A stretch of DNA of 64,000 nt, taken from contig CAWIEX010000011.1 of assembly GCA_963835295.1 (NCBI GenBank), forward strand, positions 1,178,001 through 1,242,000, in the 5' to 3' direction. Positions within the stretch are counted from its first letter, which is position 1; every line of letters starts with the position of its first letter. This document shows positions 27,060-35,742 of the stretch, piece by piece. Below the pieces are notes generated by a model, which saw nothing but the letters and a program-made list of their open reading frames with translations, ran no database searches and was not told where the DNA came from. The DNA is from JAOPZW01 sp963835295. Its GTDB lineage: Bacteria; Actinomycetota; Thermoleophilia; Solirubrobacterales; Solirubrobacteraceae. The translations under genes and the position numbers were made by a program.

Positions 27060-27530
27060 CTAACCCTCCAGGACGTCCTGGTCGCGGTCGACTTCGATCG
27101 GCACCGAGCGGGTGCGGCTCTCGGGGCGCACGAGTGGGAGCTCGATGCGCAGCATGCCGTCGCGGTAGGTGGCCCGTGCCGCGTCGGCGACGACGTCGGC
27201 GCCGAGCTGGATCACGCGCCGGAAGGGGCCGAAGTCGATCTCGAGCTGCTGATAGACGCGGCCCTCGGCATCCGCCGGCCGGCGGTGGCCGGCGAGCACG
27301 AGCTCGCGGCCGTCGATCTCCAGCGTGAGCTCGTCGGGATCGATCCCGGCCACCTCGGCCTGGACGACCGCGCGCGGTGGATCGCCCTCGTAGAAGACGT
27401 CGACCGCCGGCGAGAAGCCGCCGCGCTTGCGGGGAGCCAGGCCGGTGCGGTCGAAGACGTCCCCGAAGAGCTCGTCCATCTCGCGGCGCATGCGCTCGAA
27501 GTTGGCGAAAAGGTCCCGCTCGGGAGGCAT
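27060..27530 (-). CDS. Hsp20-family small heat-shock protein
   Basis: A 156-residue protein: a short N-terminal arm with MRREMDELFGDVFDRTG, an alpha-crystallin domain from about residue 42 (PAVDVFYEGD...AEVAGIDPDELTLEIDGRELVLAGHRRP), and a C-terminal part with GMLRIELPL, the hallmark of the domain's last strand. It acts as an ATP-independent holdase for unfolding proteins. The ATG at 27530 gives the family-length protein; a longer in-frame reading has no family likeness. Lon lies downstream on the same strand. Confidence 0.92.
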   Translation of the reverse strand: MPPERDLFANFERMRREMDELFGDVFDRTGLAPRKRGGFSPAVDVFYEGDPPRAVVQAEVAGIDPDELTLEIDGRELVLAGHRRPADAEGRVYQQLEIDFGPFRRVIQLGADVVADAARATYRDGMLRIELPLVRPESRTRSVPIEVDRDQDVLEG

Positions 27531-27576
27531 GTTCTGAGAGTACGCCAATAGGTCGGGAGTGCCGGTTTGCCAGCCT

Positions 27577-28359
27577 ATGGGCATGACCCTGACCTTCCCC
27601 GGCGCCCCGCTGGCCAGTGAGCCCCCGATCACCACCAACTACGCGATCGATGGCCCGGCCCACCGACTCCTGCTGCACCCCTTCCCCCGGCGCGTGCGCG
27701 CGCGCTTCGCGGGCGAGGTCGTCCTGGACTCCACGCGCGGCGCGCTCCTGCACGAGAGCAACATCCTGCCGCGGCTCTACGTCCCGCTGGAGGACGTGCG
27801 CGCGGACCTGCTCGAGCGCACCGACCACAGCACGCATTGCCCCTTCAAGGGCGACGCGTCGTACTGGTCGGTCCGCGTCGGCGATCGCGTGGCCGAGAAC
27901 GCGGTGTGGACCTACGAGGACCCGGTCGACGAGGCGTCGTGGCTGCGCGGCCTGGTCAGCGTCTACCCCGAGCGCATGGACGCCTGGCTCGACGAGGACG
28001 AGGAGGTCACCGGCTTGCGCGACCCCTACCACCGCGTGGACGCGCGGCGCAGCTCGCGCCGCATCGAGGTCCGCTCCGACGACCGGGTCCTGGCGCGCAG
28101 CGAGCGCCCCGTCGTCGTGGCCGAGACCGGCCTGCCCCTGCGCTTCTACCTTCCGCGCGAGGACGTGGCCGCCGAGCTGCGCCCGAGCGAGACGACCAAG
28201 ACGTGCCCCTACAAGGGCCGCGCCGCATACTGGTCGCTGGACGGGATCGAGGACGTCGCCTGGTCCTACGAGGAGCCGCTCGAGAGCATGCTCGGCGCGC
28301 GCGGCCACGTGTGCTTCGACGCGAGCAAGGTGCAGGTCAGCGAGCTGGCGCTTGACTGA
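27577..28359 (+). CDS. Protein with two DUF427 domains
   Basis: A 260-residue protein made of two copies of the DUF427 fold. Copy 1 (about 30-125) has RVRARFAGEVVLDSTRG, LPRLYVPLEDVR and THCPFKGDASYWSV; copy 2 (about 155-255) has RRIEVRSDDRVLARSERP, LRFYLPREDV and KTCPYKGRAAYWSL. Each CP[FY]KG-x-A-x-YW motif is intact. DUF427 is a small all-beta fold of unsettled function. A second ATG two codons in is an equally good start. It is divergent from hsp20 by 46 bases, and its stop overlaps or abuts the next gene. Confidence 0.85.
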   Translation: MGMTLTFPGAPLASEPPITTNYAIDGPAHRLLLHPFPRRVRARFAGEVVLDSTRGALLHESNILPRLYVPLEDVRADLLERTDHSTHCPFKGDASYWSVRVGDRVAENAVWTYEDPVDEASWLRGLVSVYPERMDAWLDEDEEVTGLRDPYHRVDARRSSRRIEVRSDDRVLARSERPVVVAETGLPLRFYLPREDVAAELRPSETTKTCPYKGRAAYWSLDGIEDVAWSYEEPLESMLGARGHVCFDASKVQVSELALD

Positions 28360-28381
28360 CGCCCCGCCGCGGCGCCTGCGG

Positions 28382-28849
28382 ATGCTCGCGCGGCTGGCCG
28401 ACGTCCCGGCGCCGCCAGGGCCAATCGCGTCGCGGGCGGTGCGCGGGGGCGACGGGGCAGCGCTCGGCGTCCTGGCCTTCGCCGCCTACCGCGGCAGCGT
28501 CGACGACAACGGCCAGGACGAGGCCTGGCACGTCGCGGACCTCACCTCCGCGCTGCAGGACGAGTACGGGCGCCTCATGACACCGGTGAGCAAGGCGGTC
28601 CCCGCCGGGGACGAGCTCATCGCCGCGACCCTGTTCACCTGGTGGCACGACCTGCCCCTGCTGGCCTTCTGCCTCACCCACCCCGACCATCAGCGGCGCG
28701 GCCTGGCCACGCGCCTGGTCACCCACGCGGCGCGCGAGCTGGCGGCCGAGGGCCACGAGGCGATGCACCTCGCCGTCACCGAGACCAACCCGGCGCGCGC
28801 CCTCTACGCGCGCCTGGGCTTTCGCGAGGCTCCGCCGCCTACACGGTGA
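28382..28849 (+). CDS. GNAT-family acetyltransferase
   Basis: A 155-residue protein with the GNAT acetyl-CoA site in HPDHQRRGLATRLVTHAA (about residues 100-117) and the typical end NPARALYARLGFRE. The ATG at 28382 is used; a TTG at 28352, overlapping the stop of the DUF427 gene, would add ten residues. The acceptor is unknown. Its 3' end overlaps the converging beta-lactamase-fold gene by 11 bases. Confidence 0.82.
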   Translation: MLARLADVPAPPGPIASRAVRGGDGAALGVLAFAAYRGSVDDNGQDEAWHVADLTSALQDEYGRLMTPVSKAVPAGDELIAATLFTWWHDLPLLAFCLTHPDHQRRGLATRLVTHAARELAAEGHEAMHLAVTETNPARALYARLGFREAPPPTR

Positions 28850-29636
28850 AGACCGCGCCCTCGCGGGCGACGTCGACCGGCCCTCCGAAGGCCCTCTCGG
28901 CCTCGCGCTGCGCCCAGCCGGCGTCGAGCTCGTCGGAGATGTGGGTCAGCACGAGCCGGCGCACGCGCGCCTTGCTGCCGTGCTCGCCGGCCTCGGCGGG
29001 CGTGAGGTGCCCGCGAGGCCCCTCGCGCTCGGGCCGTGGCAGCGTCGCCTCGATCATGAGCAGGTCGGTGCCGTCGGCGAAGCGCACGAGATCCTCGTTG
29101 GGCGCGCTGTCGGCGCCGTAGGTGAAGCGCCCGCTGCCGTTGGTCGAGGAGACGTCGACAGCGCAGGTGGGCAGGAAGTGCGGCACGCGATGGAAGCGCA
29201 CCCGCAGCGTGCCGACCTCGATGACGTCCTCGGGCGCGTACTCATGCAGGCCGAAGGCGTTCTCTACGTGCTCCTCGAGCATGCCGCCGCCGCCGCACAC
29301 GCGGCGCAGGGCGTCGCGCCCGCCCGCGGGCACGTACAGGTCCGGGCGCGCCGGGTTGTCGGTGCCCGGCCAGCGGTCGACCGGGACCGGCTGCTGGCGC
29401 GGCGCGTAGGTCAGCGCCGAGGCGTAGGGCACGAGGTCGAGGATGTGGTCGGCGTGCAGGTGGGAGATGAACACCGCGTCGACGTCGACGTAGTCGCGGA
29501 AGTTGCGCAGCTTGGAGAAGACGCCGTTGCCGCAGTCCAGGAGCAGGCAGGCGCCGTGCTCCTCGATGAGGTAGCCGCTGCACGCGCCTCCGGCGTCCTG
29601 CCAGGCCGGAGACTTGCCCAGGACGGTAATCCGCAC
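28839..29636 (-). CDS. Metallo-beta-lactamase-fold hydrolase (RNase Z-like)
   Basis: A 265-residue protein. The metal motif SHLHADH lies near residue 62, with further ligands probable in RVPHF (~148) and the late histidine in LTHISDE (~232). It belongs to the RNase Z/arylsulfatase-like branch of the superfamily, but key residues for tRNA 3' processing cannot be judged here. The GTG at 29636 is chosen: GGAGGG lies ~10 bases upstream. It is divergent from the antiporter gene by 46 bases. Confidence 0.82.
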   Translation of the reverse strand: MRITVLGKSPAWQDAGGACSGYLIEEHGACLLLDCGNGVFSKLRNFRDYVDVDAVFISHLHADHILDLVPYASALTYAPRQQPVPVDRWPGTDNPARPDLYVPAGGRDALRRVCGGGGMLEEHVENAFGLHEYAPEDVIEVGTLRVRFHRVPHFLPTCAVDVSSTNGSGRFTYGADSAPNEDLVRFADGTDLLMIEATLPRPEREGPRGHLTPAEAGEHGSKARVRRLVLTHISDELDAGWAQREAERAFGGPVDVAREGAVFTV

Positions 29637-29682
29637 TGCTCGTCGTTCCCTCCGCGACGTTTGCCTGTGGGACTGTACCCGC

Positions 29683-30903
29683 ATGACCTCGTTCGAGACG
29701 GCGGCAACCGTGCTCGGCGGGCTGCTCGTCGGGGGCGCCCTGCTGTCGGGCCTCGCGCGGCGCTCGTTCTTGTCGCTGACCGCCGTCTTCGTGGTGGTGG
29801 GAGTCCTCCTCGGCTCCGACGGGCTGGACGTCCTGCAGATCGATCCGCGCTCGAGCTTCGTGCGCGATCTCGCGATCACCGCCCTCGTGCTGATCCTCTT
29901 CCGCGATGGTCTCGAGGTCGACGTCGAGATGCTCCAGCGTGCCTGGCACCTGCCGCTGCGCAAGCTCGTGCTCGCCATGCCGATCACCGCCGCCATCGTC
30001 GCGCTGGCGGCGAAGGTCCTCATCGACCTGTCGTGGACCGAGGCGTTCCTGGTGGGCGCCCTGCTGTCACCCACCGATCCGGTGCTGTCCTCGAGCGTGG
30101 TGAACAACCCGCGCGTGCCGCGCGTGATCCGCCACTCGCTCAACCTCGAATCCGGGCTCAACGACGGGCTCGCGCTGCCGGCGGTGCTGGCCTTCACGGC
30201 GGCGCTGGGAGCCGACACCGACTTCGTGTGGTGGAGGTTCCTCCTGCAGGACGTGAGCCTCGGCGTGGCCTACGGGCTGCTCTTCGGCTACCTCGCCTCG
30301 CGCATCCTGCCCCGCGGGCGCGACCTCGAGCACTCGATGGCGGCCGACCAGCGGGCGCTCTACGCGCTCGGCGTCGCCTTCCTGACTTATGGACTCACGA
30401 CGCTGCCGCCACACGGCAACGGGGTGATCGCGGTCTTCGTGTGCGCCATCGTCCTGGGCATCCGCCGCCCGGACATCCCGAAGTACTTCGAGCTCTCCAA
30501 CGACATCATCGAGATCGTCAAGCTCGCGGTCTTCGTCGTCTTCGGCTCGCTGCTGACACTCGACGGGCTCTTCGGCGACGGCTGGGCGGCCGTGGCCATC
30601 GTGCTGGTGACGCTCCTCGTCGCCCGCACCGGGGCGGTGTGGATTGCGCTGGCGGGTACCGGAGTCGACCGCGCCGAGAAGGCCTTCATGGCCTGGTTCG
30701 GGCCTAAGGGCGTAGCCACGATGACCTTCTCGCTGCTCGTGCTCAACGCGGCCATCCCGCAGGGCGAGCGGATCTTCAACCTCACGGCGCTGGTGGTGCT
30801 GTGCTCGGTCATCGTGCATGGACTGACCGACACGCCGGGCTCTGAGTGGATCGGGCGCCGCGCGGAGGAACGCGAGCGCAAGCGCGCGGCGGTCGCGGCG
30901 TGA
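29683..30903 (+). CDS. Cation/proton antiporter (CPA family, NhaP/KefB-like)
   Basis: A 406-residue integral membrane protein with about 12 hydrophobic segments. It shows LILFRDGLEVD near residue 70, the SPTDPVL block near 128, and LNLESGLNDGLALP near 150, which carries the acidic residues used for ion binding in this superfamily. It likely exchanges Na+ or K+ for H+. The ATG at 29683 is chosen by position of the first helix. The TGA stop overlaps the GTG of the next gene (GTGA). Confidence 0.9.
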   Translation: MTSFETAATVLGGLLVGGALLSGLARRSFLSLTAVFVVVGVLLGSDGLDVLQIDPRSSFVRDLAITALVLILFRDGLEVDVEMLQRAWHLPLRKLVLAMPITAAIVALAAKVLIDLSWTEAFLVGALLSPTDPVLSSSVVNNPRVPRVIRHSLNLESGLNDGLALPAVLAFTAALGADTDFVWWRFLLQDVSLGVAYGLLFGYLASRILPRGRDLEHSMAADQRALYALGVAFLTYGLTTLPPHGNGVIAVFVCAIVLGIRRPDIPKYFELSNDIIEIVKLAVFVVFGSLLTLDGLFGDGWAAVAIVLVTLLVARTGAVWIALAGTGVDRAEKAFMAWFGPKGVATMTFSLLVLNAAIPQGERIFNLTALVVLCSVIVHGLTDTPGSEWIGRRAEERERKRAAVAA

Positions 30904-31238
30904 GCTCGCTCGACGGCCGGCGCTTTCGGGCCGTCGCCGAGGTCGCGGGTGGCGACGTGGGCCCGCAGACCGAATTCGAGTACGTCGAGGGCGACGACGG
31001 GGTGATCCACGCGCGCTATTCCGGCGGCGCCGTGCGCCTGGGCTTCCTGGTCGGCACGCGCGCGGGCGACAGCCTGCGCGTTCGCTACGCCCAGCTGCTC
31101 GAGGACGGCCGCACCGCGACGGGCCGCTGTGAGTCGCGCGTCGAGGAGCTCCTTGACGGCCGCTTGCGCCTGCACGAGAGCTGGGCCTGGGACTCCCAGC
31201 CGGGCAGCGGCACGAGCGTAGTCGAGGAGATCCTGTGA
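30900..31238 (+). CDS. Conserved small protein (family often mislabelled N-acetylglutamate synthase)
   Basis: A 112-residue protein, all-beta in appearance: LDGRRFRAVAEV, FEYVEGDDGVIHARYSGG, RYAQLLEDGRTATGRC and LRLHESWAWDS. This order of blocks matches a widespread small-protein family that databases often call N-acetylglutamate synthase without support: there is no GNAT motif. It is translationally coupled to the antiporter by a GTGA overlap. Function unknown. Confidence 0.7.
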   Translation: MSSLDGRRFRAVAEVAGGDVGPQTEFEYVEGDDGVIHARYSGGAVRLGFLVGTRAGDSLRVRYAQLLEDGRTATGRCESRVEELLDGRLRLHESWAWDSQPGSGTSVVEEIL

Positions 31239-31250
31239 GCGCCCGCCCGT

Positions 31251-31481
31251 CTAGCGGTGCAGGGCGGCCTGCTCGTCAGCGCTGGGGAACGCCCACGCGG
31301 CGGGCGTGCGGCGATCCTGGCGGAAGGTGAAGCGCAGCTGGCGCGGTGGGCGCAGGCCGTCGGGATGGTCGGGGCGGAAGGTCGCGCAGGGCTCGTCGAG
31401 GTTCAGAGCACAGAGCAGGTTGCAACGGAAGTAGCACTCGTCGCACGAGACCTTCTTCGCTGCGGCACGACCCTTCGGCAC
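31251..31481 (-). CDS. Small cysteine-rich protein
   Basis: A 76-residue basic protein with five cysteines, four clustered as C-x2-C-x3-C-x3-C (VSCDECYFRCNLLCALN) and one seven residues later (EPCATF), a likely zinc or Fe-S site. The second half is Arg/Pro/Phe-rich (PRQLRFTFRQDRR). The start is the GTG at 31481: a perfect AGGAGG ribosome site lies nine bases before it. The longer TTG reading (to 31502) would put that site inside the coding region. Function unknown; it ends 12 bases from the converging + strand gene. Confidence 0.7.
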   Translation of the reverse strand: MPKGRAAAKKVSCDECYFRCNLLCALNLDEPCATFRPDHPDGLRPPRQLRFTFRQDRRTPAAWAFPSADEQAALHR

Positions 31482-31590
31482 TCGGCCCGACCTCCTCGTC
31501 AACCAACGGACTCACAAGACGAGTCGTATGCAAGCAGGACCGACGGGGCCGCGCACGGGGGCTTCCCGCAATTGCCGCGCTTTTCCTCCG

Positions 31591-31623
31591 GGTACCCGAA
31601 GAGGCTGCAAACCGACGGGTATC
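31591..31623 (-). other. Hairpin in the leader of the cysteine-rich gene
   Basis: In the 207-base gap 31482-31688, GGTACCCG and CGGGTATC pair (one G-T) across a 17-base loop. It lies ~110 bases upstream of the small cysteine-rich gene, within its possible leader, and is followed by the palindrome GCAATTGC. I could not match it to a known riboswitch. The gap holds no other gene that I can support. Confidence 0.3.
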
Positions 31624-31688
31624 TCCCCCGCCGCGCGCGAAGAAGCCGCATCGTCCGGCCGTTTCCGCCCCCGGCGAGCACGGACTTT

Positions 31689-32834
31689 TCACTCGGCGAA
31701 CGCGAGCGCCCGGTCAGCGATGAGGTCGCCCAGCGCCAGCGACGACGTCGCGGCGGGCGACGGCGCGTTGCGCACGTGCAGGGTGGCGTCGGCCTCGGAG
31801 AGCACGAAGTCGTCGACCAGCGCGCCGTCGCGCGCCACCGCCTGGGCGCGCACCCCGGCCGGGCCGCCCTGGACGTCGGCGGCGCGCAGCCCGGGCACGT
31901 AGCGCGCGCAGGCGGCGACGAAGGCCCGCTTGCTGGCTGCCATCACCAGCTCGTGCGCCCCGGTGCGCCAGAAGCGCCGCACCACCCGCCACGTGCCGGG
32001 CCAGCGCAGGCCGCCGACGAGCATCGCCGAGGGCCCGAGCAGCACGTCGCCGGTGATGTGGCGCGTGAGGTGCACGCCGAGGAACGGGAGGTCCGGGTCG
32101 GGCACCGGGTAGATGAGGCCCTTGACGAGGCCGCGGGCGTGCGGGCGCAGGCTCAGGTACTGCCCGCGGAAGGGGACGATGCGCGGGTCCTGCGGCGCGC
32201 CGGCCGCCACCGCCAGGCGGCTGGCCTGCGCGCCGGCACAGAAGACCGCGTGGCGCGCGGTGACCTCGGCGCCCTCCAGGCGCACCGTGCCGTTGGCGCG
32301 CGAGACGCCGGTGACCGCGCGCCCCAGCGCCAGCTCGCCGCCCGCGCCACGCACGTCGTCGGCCATCGCCCGCGCCACGGCGCCGAAGTCGACGATCCCG
32401 GTGTTGGGCGAGTGCAGCCCGGCGATGCCCGCGCAGTGGGGCTCGAGCTCGGTGATCTCCTCGGCGCGCAGGCGGCGCAGGCCGGGCACCGCGTTGGCGC
32501 GCCCGCGGCGCTCGAGCTCGTCCAGGCGCGCGCGCTCGCCCTCGTGCAGCGCGACGATGACCTTGCCGCAGCGCCCGACGGCGATGCCGCGCTGCTCGCA
32601 GTAGTCGTAGAGGCGCGCGGCGCCCTCGACGCACAGGCGCGCCTTCAGCGAGCCCGGCTTGTAGTAGATGCCGGCGTGGATGACCCCGGAGTTGTGGCCG
32701 GTCTGCCCGCTGCCCACCTCGTCGGCGGCGTCGACCACGGCCACGCGCAGGCCGGGGCGGCGCGCGAGCAGCTCGCGCGCGCTGGCCAGGCCGACGATGC
32801 CCGCCCCGACGATGGCGAGGTCGTAGCGCTCCAC
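31689..32834 (-). CDS. lhgO: L-2-hydroxyglutarate oxidase-like FAD enzyme
   Basis: A 381-residue FAD-dependent oxidoreductase of the DAO fold. The dinucleotide motif IVGAGIVGLASARELL starts at residue 8, followed by the LhgO signature GQTGHNSGVIHAGIYY near residue 42. Near 230-265 are PFRGQYLSL and LIYPVPDPDLPFLGVHLT, again typical of LhgO, which oxidises L-2-hydroxyglutarate to 2-oxoglutarate at the membrane. The GTG at 32834 fits the flavin motif. It is divergent from an epimerase-type gene by 51 bases. A related 2-hydroxyacid substrate is possible. Confidence 0.87.
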   Translation of the reverse strand: MERYDLAIVGAGIVGLASARELLARRPGLRVAVVDAADEVGSGQTGHNSGVIHAGIYYKPGSLKARLCVEGAARLYDYCEQRGIAVGRCGKVIVALHEGERARLDELERRGRANAVPGLRRLRAEEITELEPHCAGIAGLHSPNTGIVDFGAVARAMADDVRGAGGELALGRAVTGVSRANGTVRLEGAEVTARHAVFCAGAQASRLAVAAGAPQDPRIVPFRGQYLSLRPHARGLVKGLIYPVPDPDLPFLGVHLTRHITGDVLLGPSAMLVGGLRWPGTWRVVRRFWRTGAHELVMAASKRAFVAACARYVPGLRAADVQGGPAGVRAQAVARDGALVDDFVLSEADATLHVRNAPSPAATSSLALGDLIADRALAFAE

Positions 32835-32885
32835 GCGGGCAGGGTAGTGGTCGCCTTCGGCGCGGCGGCCGTAGCCTGGTCTGTC

Positions 32886-33812
32886 GTGCAGGTGCTCGTC
32901 ACCGGAGCCAGCGGCGCGATCGGCGCCGAGCTCGTCCCTCGCCTGGCGCGGGGCGGCCACAGCGTGCGCGCCTTCGCCCGCGACCCAGCGCGGGTGATCG
33001 CGACGGGCATCGAGCGCGTGGTCCGCGGCGACGCGGTCACGGGCGCGGGCCTCGACGAGGCGCTCGACGGCATCGACGTCGCCTACTTCCTCATCCACTC
33101 GATGGAGACGGCGCTCAACGGCGCCGGGACGTTCGCCGACCGCGACCGCGAGGCCGCGCGGCGCTTCGCCGACGCGGCGCGCGCCGCCGGGGTGCGCCGC
33201 GTCGTCTACCTGGGCGGCCTGGTGCCCGCCGACGCGCCCGCCTCGCCGCACCTGGCCAGCCGCCTGGAGGTCGAGCAGGCGCTGCTGGGCGCCGCCCCCG
33301 AGGCGGTCGCGCTGCGCGCCTCGATCGTCATCTCGGCCCGCTCGCGCTCGTTTCGCTTCCTCGTGCGCCTCGTCGAGCGCGTGCCGGTCATGCCGCTGCC
33401 GGCGTGGCGCGAGCACCGCACGCGACCGATCGACGGGCGCGACGTGATGGCCTTCCTCGAGCGCGCGGGGACGAGCGACGCCGTGCACGGACCGCTGTCG
33501 CTCGACATCGCCGGCCCCGACACGGTCACCTTCGCCCAACTCGTCGAGCGCATCCGCGACGCGCTGCTGGTCGGGCGCCCGCGCGTGAACCTGCCGATCA
33601 CCATGACCGCCGTCGGCAGCCGCGTGGCCGCCGCCATCACCGGCGAGGACCCGGGGCTCGTCGGCCCGCTGATGGGCTCGCTGACCGCCGACCTGCTGCC
33701 CCGCGACGACCGCGCGGCCGAGCTCTTCGGCGTGCGCCTGCACGGCTTCGACGCCGCGATCGAGCGCGCCCTGCGCGAATGGGAGACCGTCGAAGAGCTG
33801 GCGGGCCGATAG
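32886..33812 (+). CDS. NAD(P)-binding atypical SDR/epimerase-like protein
   Basis: A 308-residue protein with VTGASGAIGAELV at residue 5 (nucleotide-binding motif), FLIHSME near 72, and a long C-terminal part with EHRTRPIDGRDVMAFLE. It resembles NmrA/atypical SDR proteins, in which the catalytic Tyr-x3-Lys is often absent; I see none here. It may sense the NAD(P) state or reduce an unidentified substrate. The next gene (SRPBCC) follows by 12 bases, an arrangement seen with fused epimerase/SRPBCC proteins. Confidence 0.78.
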   Translation: MQVLVTGASGAIGAELVPRLARGGHSVRAFARDPARVIATGIERVVRGDAVTGAGLDEALDGIDVAYFLIHSMETALNGAGTFADRDREAARRFADAARAAGVRRVVYLGGLVPADAPASPHLASRLEVEQALLGAAPEAVALRASIVISARSRSFRFLVRLVERVPVMPLPAWREHRTRPIDGRDVMAFLERAGTSDAVHGPLSLDIAGPDTVTFAQLVERIRDALLVGRPRVNLPITMTAVGSRVAAAITGEDPGLVGPLMGSLTADLLPRDDRAAELFGVRLHGFDAAIERALREWETVEELAGR

Positions 33813-33824
33813 CGTGGCACGATC

Positions 33825-34274
33825 GTGACCGAGGTCGTGACCAGCATCGACATCGACGCGCCGCCCGAGCGGGTGTGGGCGCTGGCGATGGATCCCAACT
33901 GCCTGTCGGAATGGGTCACCATCCACCGTCGCCTGCACGGCCACGACGACGGCCCAGCGCGCAAGGGCTACGCGATGGAGCAGACGCTGCACCTGCGCGG
34001 GGTGAACTTCAAGGTGCACTGGGAGCTCGTCGCGTGCGATGCAACCCACCACGCCGAGTGGCACGGGCGGGGTCCCGCGCGCTCGCACGCGGAGACCGAG
34101 TACCGCCTGACACCCATCGACGGGGGCCGCACGCGCTTCGACTACCGCAACGTCTTCACCGCGCCGCTGGGCCCGCTCGGGCGAGCGGCCAGCCGCGCGC
34201 TGGTGGGCGGCCTGCCGCGCCGCGAGGCCGACGCCTCGCTGCGCAAGCTCAAGAAGCTCGCCGAGCGCGGCTGA
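33825..34274 (+). CDS. SRPBCC (START-like) domain protein
   Basis: A 149-residue protein with the START-like fold pattern: a first strand TSIDIDAPPERVWALAMDP, a buried middle with RYRLTPIDGGRTRFDYRN-type strands, and a long C-terminal helix (RREADASLRKLKKLAE). These bind hydrophobic ligands in a central pocket or act as small cyclases. The start is GTG. Likely co-transcribed with the preceding epimerase-like gene. Confidence 0.78.
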   Translation: MTEVVTSIDIDAPPERVWALAMDPNCLSEWVTIHRRLHGHDDGPARKGYAMEQTLHLRGVNFKVHWELVACDATHHAEWHGRGPARSHAETEYRLTPIDGGRTRFDYRNVFTAPLGPLGRAASRALVGGLPRREADASLRKLKKLAERG

Positions 34275-34329
34275 GCAACTTCTCGCACATCGTTTGACGG
34301 AAATGCGGCTTTGGTGTGTCATCAAAACC

Positions 34330-34734
34330 ATGGCCGACTTCCTGGATGAGAAGAAGCGCGAGATCGAAGCGCGTTTGAAGGAGCTGCGCCCCCTGGTGGA
34401 CGAGTTCCACCGTCTCGAGGCCGCCGCCGCCGCATTGGACGGCGTCGGAAGCGCGCCCAGCGCGGCCGCCCCGGCCCCTCGCGGGTCGCGCCGAGCCGCG
34501 TCGCAGGCCGCCCCCTCCACCGGGCCGCGGCGGCGCGGGCGCCCGCGCGGCAGCGGGACGCGCTCCAAGCAGGCCCTCGAGCTCGTGCGCACGCGCCCGG
34601 GCATCACCATCCCCGAGATCGCCGAGGCCATGGGGATCCAGCAGAACTACCTCTACCGCGTCCTCCCGGCGCTGCAGAAGGACGGGCTCGTGCGCAAGGA
34701 CGGCCGCGGCTGGCAGCCCCGCGAGGCTGCCTGA
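34330..34734 (+). CDS. Coiled-coil / winged-helix DNA-binding protein
   Basis: A 134-residue protein. Residues 5-40 are a helix (KKREIEARLKELRPLVDEF), then an Ala/Pro/Ser linker with the AT-hook-like RRRGRPRGSGTR (~70-80), and a winged-helix domain (~82-130) with PGITIPEIAEAMGIQQNYLYRVLPAL as the recognition part and a short wing (KDGRGW). The three-part plan suggests a nucleoid-type or general DNA-binding regulator. The ATG at 34330 follows an AT-rich stretch. Its target is unknown. Confidence 0.75.
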   Translation: MADFLDEKKREIEARLKELRPLVDEFHRLEAAAAALDGVGSAPSAAAPAPRGSRRAASQAAPSTGPRRRGRPRGSGTRSKQALELVRTRPGITIPEIAEAMGIQQNYLYRVLPALQKDGLVRKDGRGWQPREAA

Positions 34735-34770
34735 GCCGCCGCCTGACTTACTTTCAGAGCCGTATATCGG

Positions 34771-35742
34771 TTAAAGAAGGCCCAGCGCCCTGACGGCGTC
34801 GCGCTCTTCCTCGAGCTCCTTCACCGTCGCGTCGATCTTGGCTCGGGCGAAGTCCCCGACCTGCTGACCTTCCACGATCTCGAAGCCCCCGCCGCTGAAG
34901 CGCAGCGGGAACGACGACATCAGCCCTTCGGCGACGCCGTACTGGCCCGCTGAGCGGACGGCCATCGAACGCAGCCCCTCGGCGCCCGCGACCCAGTCGC
35001 GCATGCAGTCGATCGCCGCGTTGGCCGCCGACGCGGCCGACGAGGCGCCGCGCGCGTCGATGATCTCGGCGCCGCGCTTGCCCACGCGCGGGATGTACTC
35101 GTTCTCGTACCAGCCCATGTCGACCTGGTCGGCGGCGCTCTGACCGTTGACCTTCGCGTTGAACAGGTCGGGGAACATGGTGGGCGAGTGGTTGCCCCAC
35201 ACCACCAGGTCCTGGACGTCCTCGACGCCGACGCCGAGCTTCTGGGCCAGCTGGGCCACCGCGCGGTTCTCGTCCAGGCGCGTCATCGCCCCGAAGCGCT
35301 CGGGCGGGATGGCCGACGCGTTGCTCATCGCGATGAGCGCGTTGGTGTTGGCCGGGTTGCCGACCACGAGGACGCGAACGTCGTCGGCGGCGTGGTTGGA
35401 GAGCGCGTCCCCCTGGGGCTTGAAGATCGCCCCGTTGGCCTCGAGCAGGTCCGCGCGCTCCATGCCCTTCGAGCGCGGCCGCGCGCCGATGAGCAGCGCG
35501 ACGTTGACGCCGTCGAAGGCCTTGTTGGCGTCGTCGGAGATCTCGATGTCGCTGAGCAGCGGGAAGGCGCAGTCGAACAGCTCGAGCGCGGTGCCCTCGG
35601 CCGCCTTGACCGCGTCGGGGATCTCCAGCAGGCGCAGCTCGACCTTCTCGTCGGGGCCGAGCAGCTGGCCGGAGGCGATGCGGAACAGGATCGCGTAGCC
35701 GATCTGGCCGGCGGCTCCTGTGACTACGACTCGGGTTGCCAT
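34771..35742 (-). CDS. mdh: Malate dehydrogenase
   Basis: A 323-residue NAD-dependent malate dehydrogenase that interconverts malate and oxaloacetate. It has the nucleotide motif VVTGAAGQIGY at the N terminus, the substrate-loop arginines in GARPRSKGMERADLL (~88), GNPANTN (~129), and the catalytic His in VWGNHSPTMFPD (~188). The length is that of the MDH type 2 group. It follows icd with no gap: the icd stop abuts this ATG, so the two TCA genes form an operon. Confidence 0.96.
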   Translation of the reverse strand: MATRVVVTGAAGQIGYAILFRIASGQLLGPDEKVELRLLEIPDAVKAAEGTALELFDCAFPLLSDIEISDDANKAFDGVNVALLIGARPRSKGMERADLLEANGAIFKPQGDALSNHAADDVRVLVVGNPANTNALIAMSNASAIPPERFGAMTRLDENRAVAQLAQKLGVGVEDVQDLVVWGNHSPTMFPDLFNAKVNGQSAADQVDMGWYENEYIPRVGKRGAEIIDARGASSAASAANAAIDCMRDWVAGAEGLRSMAVRSAGQYGVAEGLMSSFPLRFSGGGFEIVEGQQVGDFARAKIDATVKELEEERDAVRALGLL

